Shown here: piece by piece, positions 5,837-12,849 of the stretch
How the letters are laid out: every line of letters starts with the position of its first letter
How positions within the stretch are numbered: position 1 is the first letter of the stretch
Assembly (NCBI GenBank): GCA_007136055.1
Contig: SLHT01000181.1
Location: 1 to 16,596 of the forward strand
DNA from: Syntrophomonadaceae bacterium
GTDB taxonomy: Bacteria; Bacillota; Dethiobacteria; DTU022
Direction: 5' to 3'
Length of the DNA: 16,596 nucleotides
The notes under the pieces: generated by a model
What the model saw: the letters and a program-made list of their open reading frames with translations, nothing else
The model's database searches: none
What the model was told of the DNA's origin: nothing
Made by a program: the position numbers and the translations under genes

Positions 5837-7822
5837 TTGCCAAGAACAGGAGTATTTATCTGCCACTGCGGATCAAATATTGCGGGCACCGTCGATATTG
5901 ACAAAACAGTTGAAGCATCGCGCAATTTTCCCGGAGTGGTTCACGCTGACGAATACCGTTATCTTTGCTCAGAAATGGGGCAGGATATTATAACTAAGGC
6001 AATTAAAGAAAATGATCTAGACCGGGTAGTGGTCGGCACCTGCTCACCGCGTATGCACGAAAACACATTTCGCAAGGCTGCCGCCGAAGCAGGATTAAAC
6101 CCCTACCTTCTGGAAGTTGCCAATATCAGGGAGCACTGCTCCTGGGTTCATAAAGATATGGAGGAAGCGACCCCTAAAGCTATTGCCCTGCTCAGGGCGG
6201 CTGCTGCCAAGGCTGCCTTAAACGAAGCGCTTGAAGCCCCCCGCCTTGATGTCGAGAAGCGGGCCCTGGTGATCGGGGGAGGAATTGCCGGTATCCAGGC
6301 TGCTCTGGATATTGCCGAGGCCGGTTATGTAGTAGATATTGTAGAAAAGGATCCCAGCATCGGCGGCAGAATGGCCCAGCTGGAGAAAACTTTCCCCACC
6401 CTTGACTGCTCCGCCTGTATTCTGACCCCTAAAATGGTCGAAGCGGCCCAGCACCCGAATATAAATCTGCTGACCTACTCTGAAGTGGACGAGGTTAAAG
6501 GTTTTGTCGGCCAATTTGATGTCAAAATCAAGCAGAAAGCCCGCTATGTCGATCCGGTTAAGTGTACAGGGTGCGGGATCTGCTGGGAAAAGTGTCCTTC
6601 CAAGGCTTCGTCAGAATTTGAGATGGGCCTGGCCAAGCGTAAATCGATCTATGTTCCCTTTGCCCAGGCTGTTCCCATGGTGCCGGTTATTGACCGTGAC
6701 AGCTGTCTTTATTTCAGGAAAGGGCGCTGCCAGATTTGTGAGCAAGAGTGCCCGCCGCAGGCGATCGATTATGAACAACAGGATGAAATAATCGAACGCC
6801 GCTACGGCGCAATTGTCGTTGCCACCGGATTTGACCAGTTGGATCCGACCATATACGGCGAATATGGCTACGGTCAGCACCCCGATATCCTGACCGGATT
6901 GGAGTTTGAACGTATCTTTAATGCCTCGGGTCCGACCGGCGGGAAGGTTGTCAAACTCTCCGACGGCAAGCCGCCCAAAAAAGTGGTCTTTATCCAGTGC
7001 ATCGGATCCCGCGATAAAGCCCGCGGCATGAATTACTGCTCAAAAATATGCTGTATGTACACGGCCAAACAGGCAATTTTATTAAAAGAAAAAGTCCCTG
7101 ACGCCAAAAGCTATGTCTTTTACATCGACGTCCGCACGGGCGGTAAAGGTTACGAGGAATTCCAGCGCCGCGCTGCCGAAGAATATGATGTCGCTTACAT
7201 GCGTGGCCAGGTCGGTAAAATATTCCCTGAAGATGACCACCTGGTTGTCCGCGGTATAGATTCGCTGACCAACCGGAACATAGAAATAAAAGCCGACATG
7301 GTTGTGCTCGCTGCAGCTACAGTCGCCAGGGCCGATGCCCCCGAAGTAGGGCGCCTGGTTGGTATTAACAGCGACAGTTACCACTTTTTCAATGAAGCTC
7401 ATCCGAAGCTAAAACCTGTTGAAACCCACACTGCGGGTATCTTTATTGCCGGGGCCTGCCAGGCGCCGAAAGATATCCCCGAGACGGTGTCCCAGGCCAG
7501 TGCAGCCGCAGTTAAAGCGATCGGGCTGCTCTCCAAGGAGAAACTGCAGGGTGAAGCGTGTACTGCTGAAGTAATCCAGAGCGAGTGTTCAGGCTGTCTC
7601 AACTGCGAGGCGATCTGCCCCTATACTGCAATTACCCCGGTGGAAATCGAGGAACGTTATAAGGACGGTGTTCTTAAGCGCACCGTGGCTGAAGTTAACC
7701 CCGCTCTCTGCCAGGGCTGCGGTTCCTGTGCCGTAACCTGCCGTTCGGGATCGATTAACCTGAAAGGCTTTAGCAACGACCAAATCATGGCGGAGGTGGA
7801 TGCGATATGTCTGCAGCGTTAA
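5837..7822 (+). CDS. hdrA: Heterodisulfide reductase subunit A-like flavoprotein (HdrA)
   Basis: A 661-residue FAD and iron-sulfur protein, the electron-bifurcating core of HdrABC complexes. TTG start 8 bases after AAAGGAGG. In order: an N-terminal Cys motif (FICHCGSNIAG, then CSPRMHENTFRKA); the FAD-binding VIGGGIAGIQAALDIAEAG near residues 143-160 with SIGGRMAQLEKTFPTLDCSAC; CTGCGICWEKCP near 242; CLYFRKGRCQICEQECPPQAI near 289; the QCIGSRD...YCSKICCMYTAKQ block near 388; and two C-terminal 4Fe-4S motifs, CSGCLNCEAICPYTAI (near 585) and CQGCGSCAVTCRSGSI (near 625). The size equals the methanogen-type HdrA; it is not the longer type fused to MvhD. By family knowledge the FAD splits electron pairs between ferredoxin (C-terminal clusters) and the HdrC-HdrB branch. 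It overlaps flxD by 16 bases. Confidence 0.93.
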   Translation: MPRTGVFICHCGSNIAGTVDIDKTVEASRNFPGVVHADEYRYLCSEMGQDIITKAIKENDLDRVVVGTCSPRMHENTFRKAAAEAGLNPYLLEVANIREHCSWVHKDMEEATPKAIALLRAAAAKAALNEALEAPRLDVEKRALVIGGGIAGIQAALDIAEAGYVVDIVEKDPSIGGRMAQLEKTFPTLDCSACILTPKMVEAAQHPNINLLTYSEVDEVKGFVGQFDVKIKQKARYVDPVKCTGCGICWEKCPSKASSEFEMGLAKRKSIYVPFAQAVPMVPVIDRDSCLYFRKGRCQICEQECPPQAIDYEQQDEIIERRYGAIVVATGFDQLDPTIYGEYGYGQHPDILTGLEFERIFNASGPTGGKVVKLSDGKPPKKVVFIQCIGSRDKARGMNYCSKICCMYTAKQAILLKEKVPDAKSYVFYIDVRTGGKGYEEFQRRAAEEYDVAYMRGQVGKIFPEDDHLVVRGIDSLTNRNIEIKADMVVLAAATVARADAPEVGRLVGINSDSYHFFNEAHPKLKPVETHTAGIFIAGACQAPKDIPETVSQASAAAVKAIGLLSKEKLQGEACTAEVIQSECSGCLNCEAICPYTAITPVEIEERYKDGVLKRTVAEVNPALCQGCGSCAVTCRSGSINLKGFSNDQIMAEVDAICLQR

Positions 7823-8274
7823 ACGAAACAGCTGCCGGATGGGAGCCCCTGATTGTCTCGTTTTGCTGTAACTGGTGCAGTTATGCCGGAGGCGATTTAG
7901 CCGGGACCAGCCGGATGAGTTACCCGGCAAATGTGAAAGTAATCCGCGTGCCCTGCTCGGGCCGGATGAATCCGCTGTTTGTGCTGCGCGCTTTCCAGCG
8001 TGGGGCCGACGGCGTGCTTGTGGCCGGCTGCCACCCCGGTGACTGCCACTACACCAGCGGAAATTATCAGTCCCGGCGCCGCCTCTCTGCCTTTAAGCGG
8101 CTGGTTGAGTTTGCCGGTTTTGAGCCGGAGCGGTTTGAAGTGCGCTGGATTTCGAGTTCGGAAGGCGACAAGTTTGCCGAAGAAATGACGTCTATGACAG
8201 AAAAAATTAAGGCCCTCGGGCCGAACAGAAAGATGAGGGATGCCCGATGGCAGAGCGTAACATCGAAAGTGTAA
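7807..8274 (+). CDS. flxD: MvhD/FlxD-type iron-sulfur adaptor
   Basis: A 155-residue protein of the MvhD family (hydrogenase iron-sulfur subunit), which carries a 2Fe-2S cluster and connects an electron-input module to HdrA. Family marks are IVSFCCNWCSYAGGD (Cys20, 21, 24), VPCSGRMNPLFVLRAFQRGADGV and AGCHPGDCHYTSGNY, followed by RRRLSAFKRLVEFAGFEPERFEVRWISSSEG. All expected cysteines are present. In methanogens MvhD ties the nickel-iron hydrogenase MvhAG to HdrA; no hydrogenase subunits are present here. The following three genes are an NAD(P)H-oxidising module instead, so I use the flxD name, on context. The ATG lies inside the end of hdrA and the gene overlaps the next one by 28 bases, so the products are probably made in step. 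Confidence 0.88.
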   Translation: MSAALNETAAGWEPLIVSFCCNWCSYAGGDLAGTSRMSYPANVKVIRVPCSGRMNPLFVLRAFQRGADGVLVAGCHPGDCHYTSGNYQSRRRLSAFKRLVEFAGFEPERFEVRWISSSEGDKFAEEMTSMTEKIKALGPNRKMRDARWQSVTSKV

Positions 8275-9221
8275 ATAAAGTACGCGAAGCAGTGAGCCAG
8301 GATTTGCTCGGGGGCCGCATCGATCTACTGCTCGGTTGGGAAAAAGGCCATTACTGGTGGCAGTCGAGGCCCCTGTTTGCCCGCAGTGAAGAAGATCTGG
8401 AAAAGTTGGCCTGGGATTCTTTTTGTGCGGTAAACTTAAGCCGTTACCTTTTGGAAGAGTTAAAGGACCATGACAAGATCGGGGTGCTGGTTAAGGGCTG
8501 CGATGCCCGGGCCTTCAACCGCCTTTTGCAGGACAATATGGTCAAGCGCGATCAGGTTATCCTCTACGGACTGCCCTGCCCCGGTATGCTTGATTATAAC
8601 CGCCTAATTGAAAAAGCAGGCGGCGCCCTCCTGGGCATAACCGAAGAAAACGGACGGGTGATTCTCAACATAGAGAGCGGCGAACAGGAAGCTCAGCGTG
8701 ACGATCTTCTGCTCGACAAATGCAAAGATTGCCGCTACCCCGATCCCGCTGTTTACGATCAACTTCTGTTTTCGCCGCAGGGTGAAAAGGAAGGCCCCGA
8801 GCGTTTTAAAACGGTAGAAGAGCTGGAAGAAATGTCCGCGGAAGAGCGGTTCGGCTACTGGGAAAAAGAACTCTCCCGCTGCCTGCGCTGCTATGCCTGC
8901 CGCCAGGCCTGCCCGTTCTGCAGTTGCCGCGAGTGTTTTGTAGAACAGGAGAACCCCCGCTGGCAGGGCCGCGCTTACCAGCCCAGCGAAAACTTCATGT
9001 TCCACCTGGTCCGGGCCTATCACGGAACAGGACGCTGTATCGATTGTGGTGAATGTGAGCGTTCCTGCCCCGTGGATATCCCCCTCCAGGAACTGAACCG
9101 TAAACTGATTAAAGATATCAACGAGCTGTACGGCGATTACGAAGCCGGTCTTGATGCAGAGCAGGAACCTCCTCTGCTTACCTACCGGCCTGATGATCCC
9201 GCGGCATTTTCTGAAAAGTGA
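8247..9221 (+). CDS. flxC: 4Fe-4S protein with FrhB-like N-terminal part (FlxC-like)
   Basis: A 324-residue cytoplasmic iron-sulfur protein. The N-terminal half resembles the FrhB/FdhB family (IGVLVKGCDARAFNRLL, VILYGLPCPGM), followed by CKDC near residue 159. The C-terminal part is a two-cluster ferredoxin domain: CLRCYACRQACPFCSCRECF from residue 212 and CIDCGECERSCPVD from residue 264. Its extra cysteines (CPFCSCREC) could bind an additional centre. The gene position, next to the MvhD-like gene and two before the FAD/NAD(P) subunit, mirrors flxC in the flxABCD-hdrABC clusters of sulfate reducers; the symbol rests on that order and not on a search. It probably passes electrons from FlxB/FlxA to FlxD. 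ATG start after GAGGG; it overlaps flxD. Alternative labels are F420-hydrogenase beta-like or formate dehydrogenase beta-like, but no partner for those is present. Confidence 0.72.
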   Translation: MAERNIESVNKVREAVSQDLLGGRIDLLLGWEKGHYWWQSRPLFARSEEDLEKLAWDSFCAVNLSRYLLEELKDHDKIGVLVKGCDARAFNRLLQDNMVKRDQVILYGLPCPGMLDYNRLIEKAGGALLGITEENGRVILNIESGEQEAQRDDLLLDKCKDCRYPDPAVYDQLLFSPQGEKEGPERFKTVEELEEMSAEERFGYWEKELSRCLRCYACRQACPFCSCRECFVEQENPRWQGRAYQPSENFMFHLVRAYHGTGRCIDCGECERSCPVDIPLQELNRKLIKDINELYGDYEAGLDAEQEPPLLTYRPDDPAAFSEK

Positions 9222-9231
9222 GGTGGTCATA

Positions 9232-10248
9232 GTGAAGAAAGTAATAGCCAGGGAAAAACTTCCCGAGCTCTGGAAATCTTTAGCGGCAAAAGGCCCTCTA
9301 TTTCTGCCGATCCAGGAAGGGCCGGTGGTATTGTTCCAACCGTGGCAGGAAGGCGCTGAAATCAACCTGGATGCAGTTAACACGGCGGTATCGCCAAAGG
9401 ATGTTTTCCTGCCGCGTGAAGAAACCTACATGCAGTACAGGTGCAGCGGCAAACAGCTCGAACTGATCCCGGCCGAGAACATAGAACCGGTTACCGCTTT
9501 CGGTGTGCATCCCTGTGATCTAAAGGCAGTTGAAATGCTCGACAAAGTATACATAGATCAGGATCCGCCTGATGCCCTTTACAAAAAGAGGCGCGAAAAC
9601 ACGACCGTAGTGGGGCTATCCTGCAGTGAACCTGACCCGTTTTGTTTTTGCAATGAATTTGGCGTTGATCCTGCAGATGCTCCAGGCGCCGATGTAATGG
9701 CCCATCTCAAAAACGGTTCAGTGCTGCTGGAGGCCAGGACCGACAAGGGCAAAGCTCTCCTGGAGCAGGCCGGTGATCTGCTGCAGGACGGTTCAAAGGA
9801 AACAGCAGAAGTAAAAGATGTTAAAACTGCCGATTTCGGCCTGAACCTTGAAGGGCTTCCTGAAAATTTAAAAGAGCGTTTTGAAGACCCGGTGTGGGAT
9901 GAACTTTACAAAAGCTGCCTGGGCTGCGGGGTCTGCACCTATGTCTGTCCCACCTGTTACTGCTTCGATGTAGAAGACTTCGGGCACGAGGGGGAAGGGC
10001 AGCGGTTCCGCTGCTGGGACAGCTGTATGTACGGCCATTTCACCGCTATGGCCGGCGGCCATAACCCCAGGGCCGGGCGGAAAGAGAGGGTACGGCAGCG
10101 TTTTATGCACAAGCTGCAGTACTACCCGGAAATTTTTAATGAAATAGCCTGTGTCGGCTGCGGGCGCTGCCTGCGCAGCTGCCCGGTAAACCTTGATATA
10201 GTTCAGGCAATCAAGGCTCTTGGAGGTGAGACTGTTGAGCAGCGCTAA
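9232..10248 (+). CDS. flxB: AsrA/HydB-like 4Fe-4S dicluster protein (FlxB-like)
   Basis: A 338-residue protein like AsrA of anaerobic sulfite reductase and the beta subunit of Pyrococcus-type sulfhydrogenase. Markers are VTAFGVHPCDLKAVEMLD, VVGLSCSEPDPFCFCNEFG (a cysteine-rich cluster site), CLGCGVCTYVCPTCYCFDVED from residue 229, the FRCWDSCMYGHFTAMAGGHN segment, and CVGCGRCLRSCPVN from residue 307. In those complexes this subunit carries electrons between the flavin/NAD(P) subunit and the rest. The start is GTG 9232, 5 bases after GAGGTGG; an upstream in-frame ATG at 9151 lies deep in the previous gene without a matching ribosome binding site, and its extra 27 residues do not resemble the family. 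It overlaps the next gene by 14 bases. No sulfite reductase subunit (AsrC) or NiFe-hydrogenase subunit is nearby, so the Flx assignment is favoured. Confidence 0.8.
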   Translation: MKKVIAREKLPELWKSLAAKGPLFLPIQEGPVVLFQPWQEGAEINLDAVNTAVSPKDVFLPREETYMQYRCSGKQLELIPAENIEPVTAFGVHPCDLKAVEMLDKVYIDQDPPDALYKKRRENTTVVGLSCSEPDPFCFCNEFGVDPADAPGADVMAHLKNGSVLLEARTDKGKALLEQAGDLLQDGSKETAEVKDVKTADFGLNLEGLPENLKERFEDPVWDELYKSCLGCGVCTYVCPTCYCFDVEDFGHEGEGQRFRCWDSCMYGHFTAMAGGHNPRAGRKERVRQRFMHKLQYYPEIFNEIACVGCGRCLRSCPVNLDIVQAIKALGGETVEQR

Positions 10249-11062
10249 TGTACTGATGCCCCAACAGGCAACCATACTCGATATTACCGAGGAAACTCCG
10301 GACATCAAGACTTTACGCGTGGTCGGTAAGGAAGGAATGCCCTTTGACTTTATGCCCGGGCAGTGCGCTATGCTCTCGCTGCCCCCTGTAGGGGAGGCAA
10401 TATTTTCGATTACCTCCTCTCCAACCTGCCGGGAATGCCTCGAGTTTAGCATTAAAGATGTCGGCAATGTATCCGGCGCCCTGCACGGCCTGGTACCGGG
10501 CCAGCAGATTGGCATCAGGGGCCCCTACGGCAACGGTTTCCCGGTTGAAAAGATGAAAGGCAAGGATCTTCTTTTTATCGGTGGGGGGATTGGCCTGGCG
10601 CCCCTGCGCTCGCTGATCGGTTACTGTTTTGCCCACCGTGAAGATTACGGGCAGATCGATATAGTTTACGGTGCACGTTCTCCGGCTGATCTGATCCGCA
10701 AAAGCGAAGTTAAAGAAAGCTGGGCTGAAGAACCGGATACTAACGTTCATCTGACCGTAGATGCCGAGTTTCCGGATTGGGACGGCAATGTCGGTTTTGT
10801 GCCGACCTATGTCTCCGAGCTTGGCTTTTCGCCGGAAAATAAAATAGCGGTAACCTGCGGCCCGCCAATTATGATCAAGTTTGTTTTACAGGCCCTCGAT
10901 AAGCTTAAGTTCTCGCCAGAACAAGTTATAACCACGTTAGAGATGCGTATGAAATGCGGCGTTGGCAAGTGCGGGCGCTGTAACCTGGGACCTGTATATG
11001 TCTGTAAAGACGGCCCCGTGTTCAGCTTAGACCAGTTAAATGCCCTGCCTGCTGAGTATTAA
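10235..11062 (+). CDS. flxA: FAD/NAD(P)-binding 2Fe-2S oxidoreductase subunit (FlxA-like)
   Basis: A 275-residue member of the ferredoxin-reductase family closest in form to AsrB, HydG and PyrK. The FAD domain (residues 8-105) includes FDFMPGQCAMLSLPPVGEAIFSITSS; the NAD(P) domain starts at LLFIGGGIGLAPLRSLIGYC near residue 113 and contains VYGARSPADLI and VTCGPPIMIKFVL. The C-terminus has Cys241, Cys246, Cys249 and Cys257 (CGVGKCGRCNLGPVYVC), which bind a 2Fe-2S cluster. It is the expected entry point for NADH or NADPH electrons. I chose TTG 10235 because GGAGG (10222-10226) is 8 bases upstream; ATG 10256 is a later alternative. As the last gene of the operon it is followed directly by a terminator. 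NADH versus NADPH cannot be decided by eye. Confidence 0.86.
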   Translation: MSSANVLMPQQATILDITEETPDIKTLRVVGKEGMPFDFMPGQCAMLSLPPVGEAIFSITSSPTCRECLEFSIKDVGNVSGALHGLVPGQQIGIRGPYGNGFPVEKMKGKDLLFIGGGIGLAPLRSLIGYCFAHREDYGQIDIVYGARSPADLIRKSEVKESWAEEPDTNVHLTVDAEFPDWDGNVGFVPTYVSELGFSPENKIAVTCGPPIMIKFVLQALDKLKFSPEQVITTLEMRMKCGVGKCGRCNLGPVYVCKDGPVFSLDQLNALPAEY

Positions 11063-11066
11063 TAAG

Positions 11067-11103
11067 AAAGGGGTGCTTCCCGTTAAGGGCAGCCCCCTTT
11101 TTT
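11067..11103 (+). terminator. Rho-independent terminator of the hdr-flx operon
   Basis: AAAGGGG at 11067-11073 pairs with CCCCTTT ending near 11099, with inner TGC/GCA and CCC/GGG pairs and small bulges around a GTTAA loop, followed by a run of T. It begins 4 bases after the flxA stop. The opposite strand also has an A/T-rich flank, so it may work for the convergent gene at 11217-11765 too. Confidence 0.8.
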
Positions 11104-11216
11104 AATTAGAAGTTCGCAGCCAGAATCACTAAAAGCTAACCCAGGCAGACGGCGTATTGAATTAATAATCGAACCCTGCTGTCAACTTTCCTGCAGATTT
11201 TTCCGGACTACGGTTT

Positions 11217-11765
11217 TTATTCCGGTTCCTGCTTTTTGTTTTCTGACTCCCCATCTATTCCCTGCTGCAGGTACTTTCCGGCTAATTCTTGGTACATAGA
11301 AGCGCTTTGTGAAATCCAAATCAGCGAAGTGCCGGCAATTTCTTTCTTAATTTTAGCAGGAACACCTGCAGCCAGGTGTCTTGGAGGCACCTCCATGTTG
11401 GAAGGTACGACACTGCCTGCAGCAACCATTGCCTCTTCACCGATAAGGCTGAAATCCTGTAAAACAGCGCCCATTCCGACTACAGCCCCTTTTTCTACAT
11501 TACAGCCGTGTAGGACAGCGCCATGGGCAACAGTGACGTTTTCCCCGATGATTGTTTCAGTTTCCGGAATGACATGGACAACAACATTATCTTGAACACT
11601 GCTGCCTTTACGAACAGTAATGCGGCCAAAGTCGCCTCTTAAGACCGCTCCGAACCAGATACTGGCCCCTTCTTCGACGATGACATCTCCAATCAGTGTC
11701 GCTGTCGGGGCAATAAATGCACCTGGAGCAACCTGTGGTTTTTTCCCGTCAAATTCAATGAGCAA
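11217..11765 (-). CDS. Gamma-class carbonic anhydrase-like protein (YrdA/PaaY family)
   Basis: A 182-residue left-handed beta-helix protein built of hexapeptide repeats (for example VAPGAFIAPTATLIGDVIVE, GASIWFGAVLRGDFGRITV). The three zinc ligands of gamma carbonic anhydrases are present: His64 (VVVHVIPE), His81 and His86 (VAHGAVLHG), and Arg43 and Asp45 lie in the conserved RGD. The end of the helix reads GMGAVLQDFSLIGEEAMVAAGS then PPRHLAAGVPAKIKKEI, as in YrdA/PaaY homologues. Such proteins are trimers; some hydrate CO2 and some have no detected activity, so function is a family guess. The start is TTG (complement of 11763-11765), 7 bases after GGAGG on the minus strand. The C-terminal tail (GESENKKQEPE) is charged and probably disordered. 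It converges on the hdr-flx operon and diverges from larB. Confidence 0.88.
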   Translation of the reverse strand: MLIEFDGKKPQVAPGAFIAPTATLIGDVIVEEGASIWFGAVLRGDFGRITVRKGSSVQDNVVVHVIPETETIIGENVTVAHGAVLHGCNVEKGAVVGMGAVLQDFSLIGEEAMVAAGSVVPSNMEVPPRHLAAGVPAKIKKEIAGTSLIWISQSASMYQELAGKYLQQGIDGESENKKQEPE

Positions 11766-11824
11766 TACATTACCTCCTCCCCAAAACAGTTAGTACTTCA
11801 GCGAATGATACGCGTAAACATTTT

Positions 11825-11902
11825 GCCTGCGAAAACGTTGCGATTGTCACCGTTGCGAAGCGATGTTCCGCCAGGGAAGACGAAAGAACAGAAACCGCAG
11901 GC
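11825..11902. other. Possible structured leader element closed by a 7-bp stem
   Basis: GCCTGCG (11825-11831) is the reverse complement of CGCAGGC (11896-11902). Between them lie two near-copies of CGTTGCGA (11836-11843 and 11851-11858) and a further GCGAAGCGA. Read on the minus strand it would sit in the leader of the carbonic anhydrase-like mRNA. It matches no riboswitch I recognise. Confidence 0.3.
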
Positions 11903-11966
11903 ACAGATAGCTTATATTTCGCTGTAGTGTTAGTATGTTTTTCGCCGAATTGCAGCGCAGTTCCTT

Positions 11967-11996
11967 TTCTTATTGTTCATTTAATTATGTTATAAT
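11967..11996 (+). promoter_or_regulatory. Possible larB promoter
   Basis: TATAAT at 11991-11996 is a perfect -10; TTCTTA at 11967-11972 is a poor -35 at an 18-base spacing. It faces larB and would leave a leader of about 85 bases. Confidence 0.4.
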
Positions 11997-12005
11997 TATT
12001 ATTGC

Positions 12006-12048
12006 CCGGTAATCACAACCAGTTACAGTTATTCTGACAGATAACCGG
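12006..12048. repeat. Imperfect inverted repeat in the larB leader
   Basis: CCGGTAATC (12006-12014) and GATAACCGG (12040-12048) match as inverted arms at 8 of 9 positions with 25 bases between. The right arm overlaps the palindrome AACCGGTT (12043-12050). It could form an mRNA hairpin or serve a DNA-binding regulator. Confidence 0.35.
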
Positions 12049-12087
12049 TTAAAAGCGGAAAAAGAATAGTGAAGGGAGTTAAAGCCC

Positions 12088-12849
12088 ATCAACGAGAAAA
12101 AACTACAGGAACTGCTCCATGAGGTGCAGGCCGGCAGGGTCACCGTGGAGCAGGCCGCGGAAAGACTGTGTATACTGCCCTATGAAAATATTGGTTTTGC
12201 CCGGATCGATCACCAGCGTTACCTGCGCCGCGGCTTTCCGGAGGTAATTTACTGTCCCGGGAAAACCGAAGAACAGATTGTAGCTATCGTTGGCCGCCTG
12301 GCTGCTGCGGGAGGAACTGTGCTGGCTACGAGGGCTGAGCCTTCAGTCTTTGAAGCAGTGAAGGCTGTTTTCCCCCGGGTTGAATACCACGATGTGGCAA
12401 AAGCTTTGGTTCTTCGCGGTGAAAACGAGCCTGAACCCGTCGGTTATGTAGCCGTTGTTTCTGCCGGAACGGCAGATCTTCCTGTCGCTGAAGAAGCTGC
12501 GCTGACGGCAGAGCTAATTGGCAGCAATGTTGAGCGGTTATTTGATGTTGGCGTAGCGGGCATACACCGCCTCTTTGATAATTGGGATGTTTTGAGCAAG
12601 GCCAGGGTGATTGTGGTCGTGGCCGGTATGGAGGGAGCTTTGGCCAGTGTTGTTGGAGGTTTGGCTACCTGTCCCGTGATAGCTGTTCCTACCAGTGTCG
12701 GCTATGGAGCCCACTTTGGAGGCCTTGCCCCGCTTTTAACCATGCTGAACAGCTGTGCTACCGGAGTGGCGGTGGTCAATATTGATAATGGCTACGGTGC
12801 CGGGCACATGGCCGCTCTTATTAACCGGGTTGGTGAAAGGGTTAAATGA
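12088..12849 (+). CDS. larB: LarB, nickel-pincer cofactor biosynthesis carboxylase
   Basis: LarB carboxylates nicotinic acid adenine dinucleotide and releases AMP, the first step of the nickel-pincer cofactor used by lactate-racemase-type enzymes. The PurE-like domain shows VSAGTADLPVAEEA, FDVGVAGIHRLFD, VVVAGMEGALASVVGGL, PTSVGYGAHFGGLAPLL and NSCATGVAVVNIDNGYGAG; the Cys of NSCATG (residue 223 here) matches the nucleophilic cysteine known in LarB. The N-terminal helix (NEKKLQELLHEVQAGRVTVE) is typical of the family and continues upstream of the first standard start, GTG 12124. The only codon well placed after GAAGGGAG (9 bases) is ATC 12088, so I start there, giving 253 residues. A conservative annotation would begin at 12124 (241 residues). 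The stop overlaps larC (ATGA). Confidence 0.85.
   Translation: MNEKKLQELLHEVQAGRVTVEQAAERLCILPYENIGFARIDHQRYLRRGFPEVIYCPGKTEEQIVAIVGRLAAAGGTVLATRAEPSVFEAVKAVFPRVEYHDVAKALVLRGENEPEPVGYVAVVSAGTADLPVAEEAALTAELIGSNVERLFDVGVAGIHRLFDNWDVLSKARVIVVVAGMEGALASVVGGLATCPVIAVPTSVGYGAHFGGLAPLLTMLNSCATGVAVVNIDNGYGAGHMAALINRVGERVK

Larger units (their letters stand above)
11766..12087. other. 322-bp divergent spacer between carbonic anhydrase-like gene and larB
   Basis: No credible coding frame is visible. The spacer contains a possible structured element (11825-11902), a TATAAT at 11991-11996 that could be the larB -10 (best -35 is TTCTTA at 11967-11972 with an 18-base spacer), an imperfect inverted repeat (12006-12048), and the GAAGGGAG ribosome binding site of larB at 12071-12078. 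I found no clear minus-strand promoter. Confidence 0.5.

Noticed and set aside
8604..9383. A 259-residue minus-strand open frame across the flxC-flxB junction
   Set aside because: It lies antisense to two strongly supported iron-sulfur genes, its product resembles no family and lacks a ribosome binding site; GC-biased third positions in the real genes leave such frames open.
9868..10515. A 215-residue minus-strand open frame over flxB and flxA
   Set aside because: Antisense shadow: the product is low-complexity and Ala/Pro/Gly-rich with no motif, while the plus strand encodes clear 4Fe-4S and FAD motifs.
9232..11062. flxB-flxA read as an AsrAB sulfite reductase or HydBG sulfhydrogenase module
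   Set aside because: The sulfite reductase AsrC subunit and the NiFe-hydrogenase subunits that would be needed are absent, and the genes overlap an MvhD-HdrA set instead.
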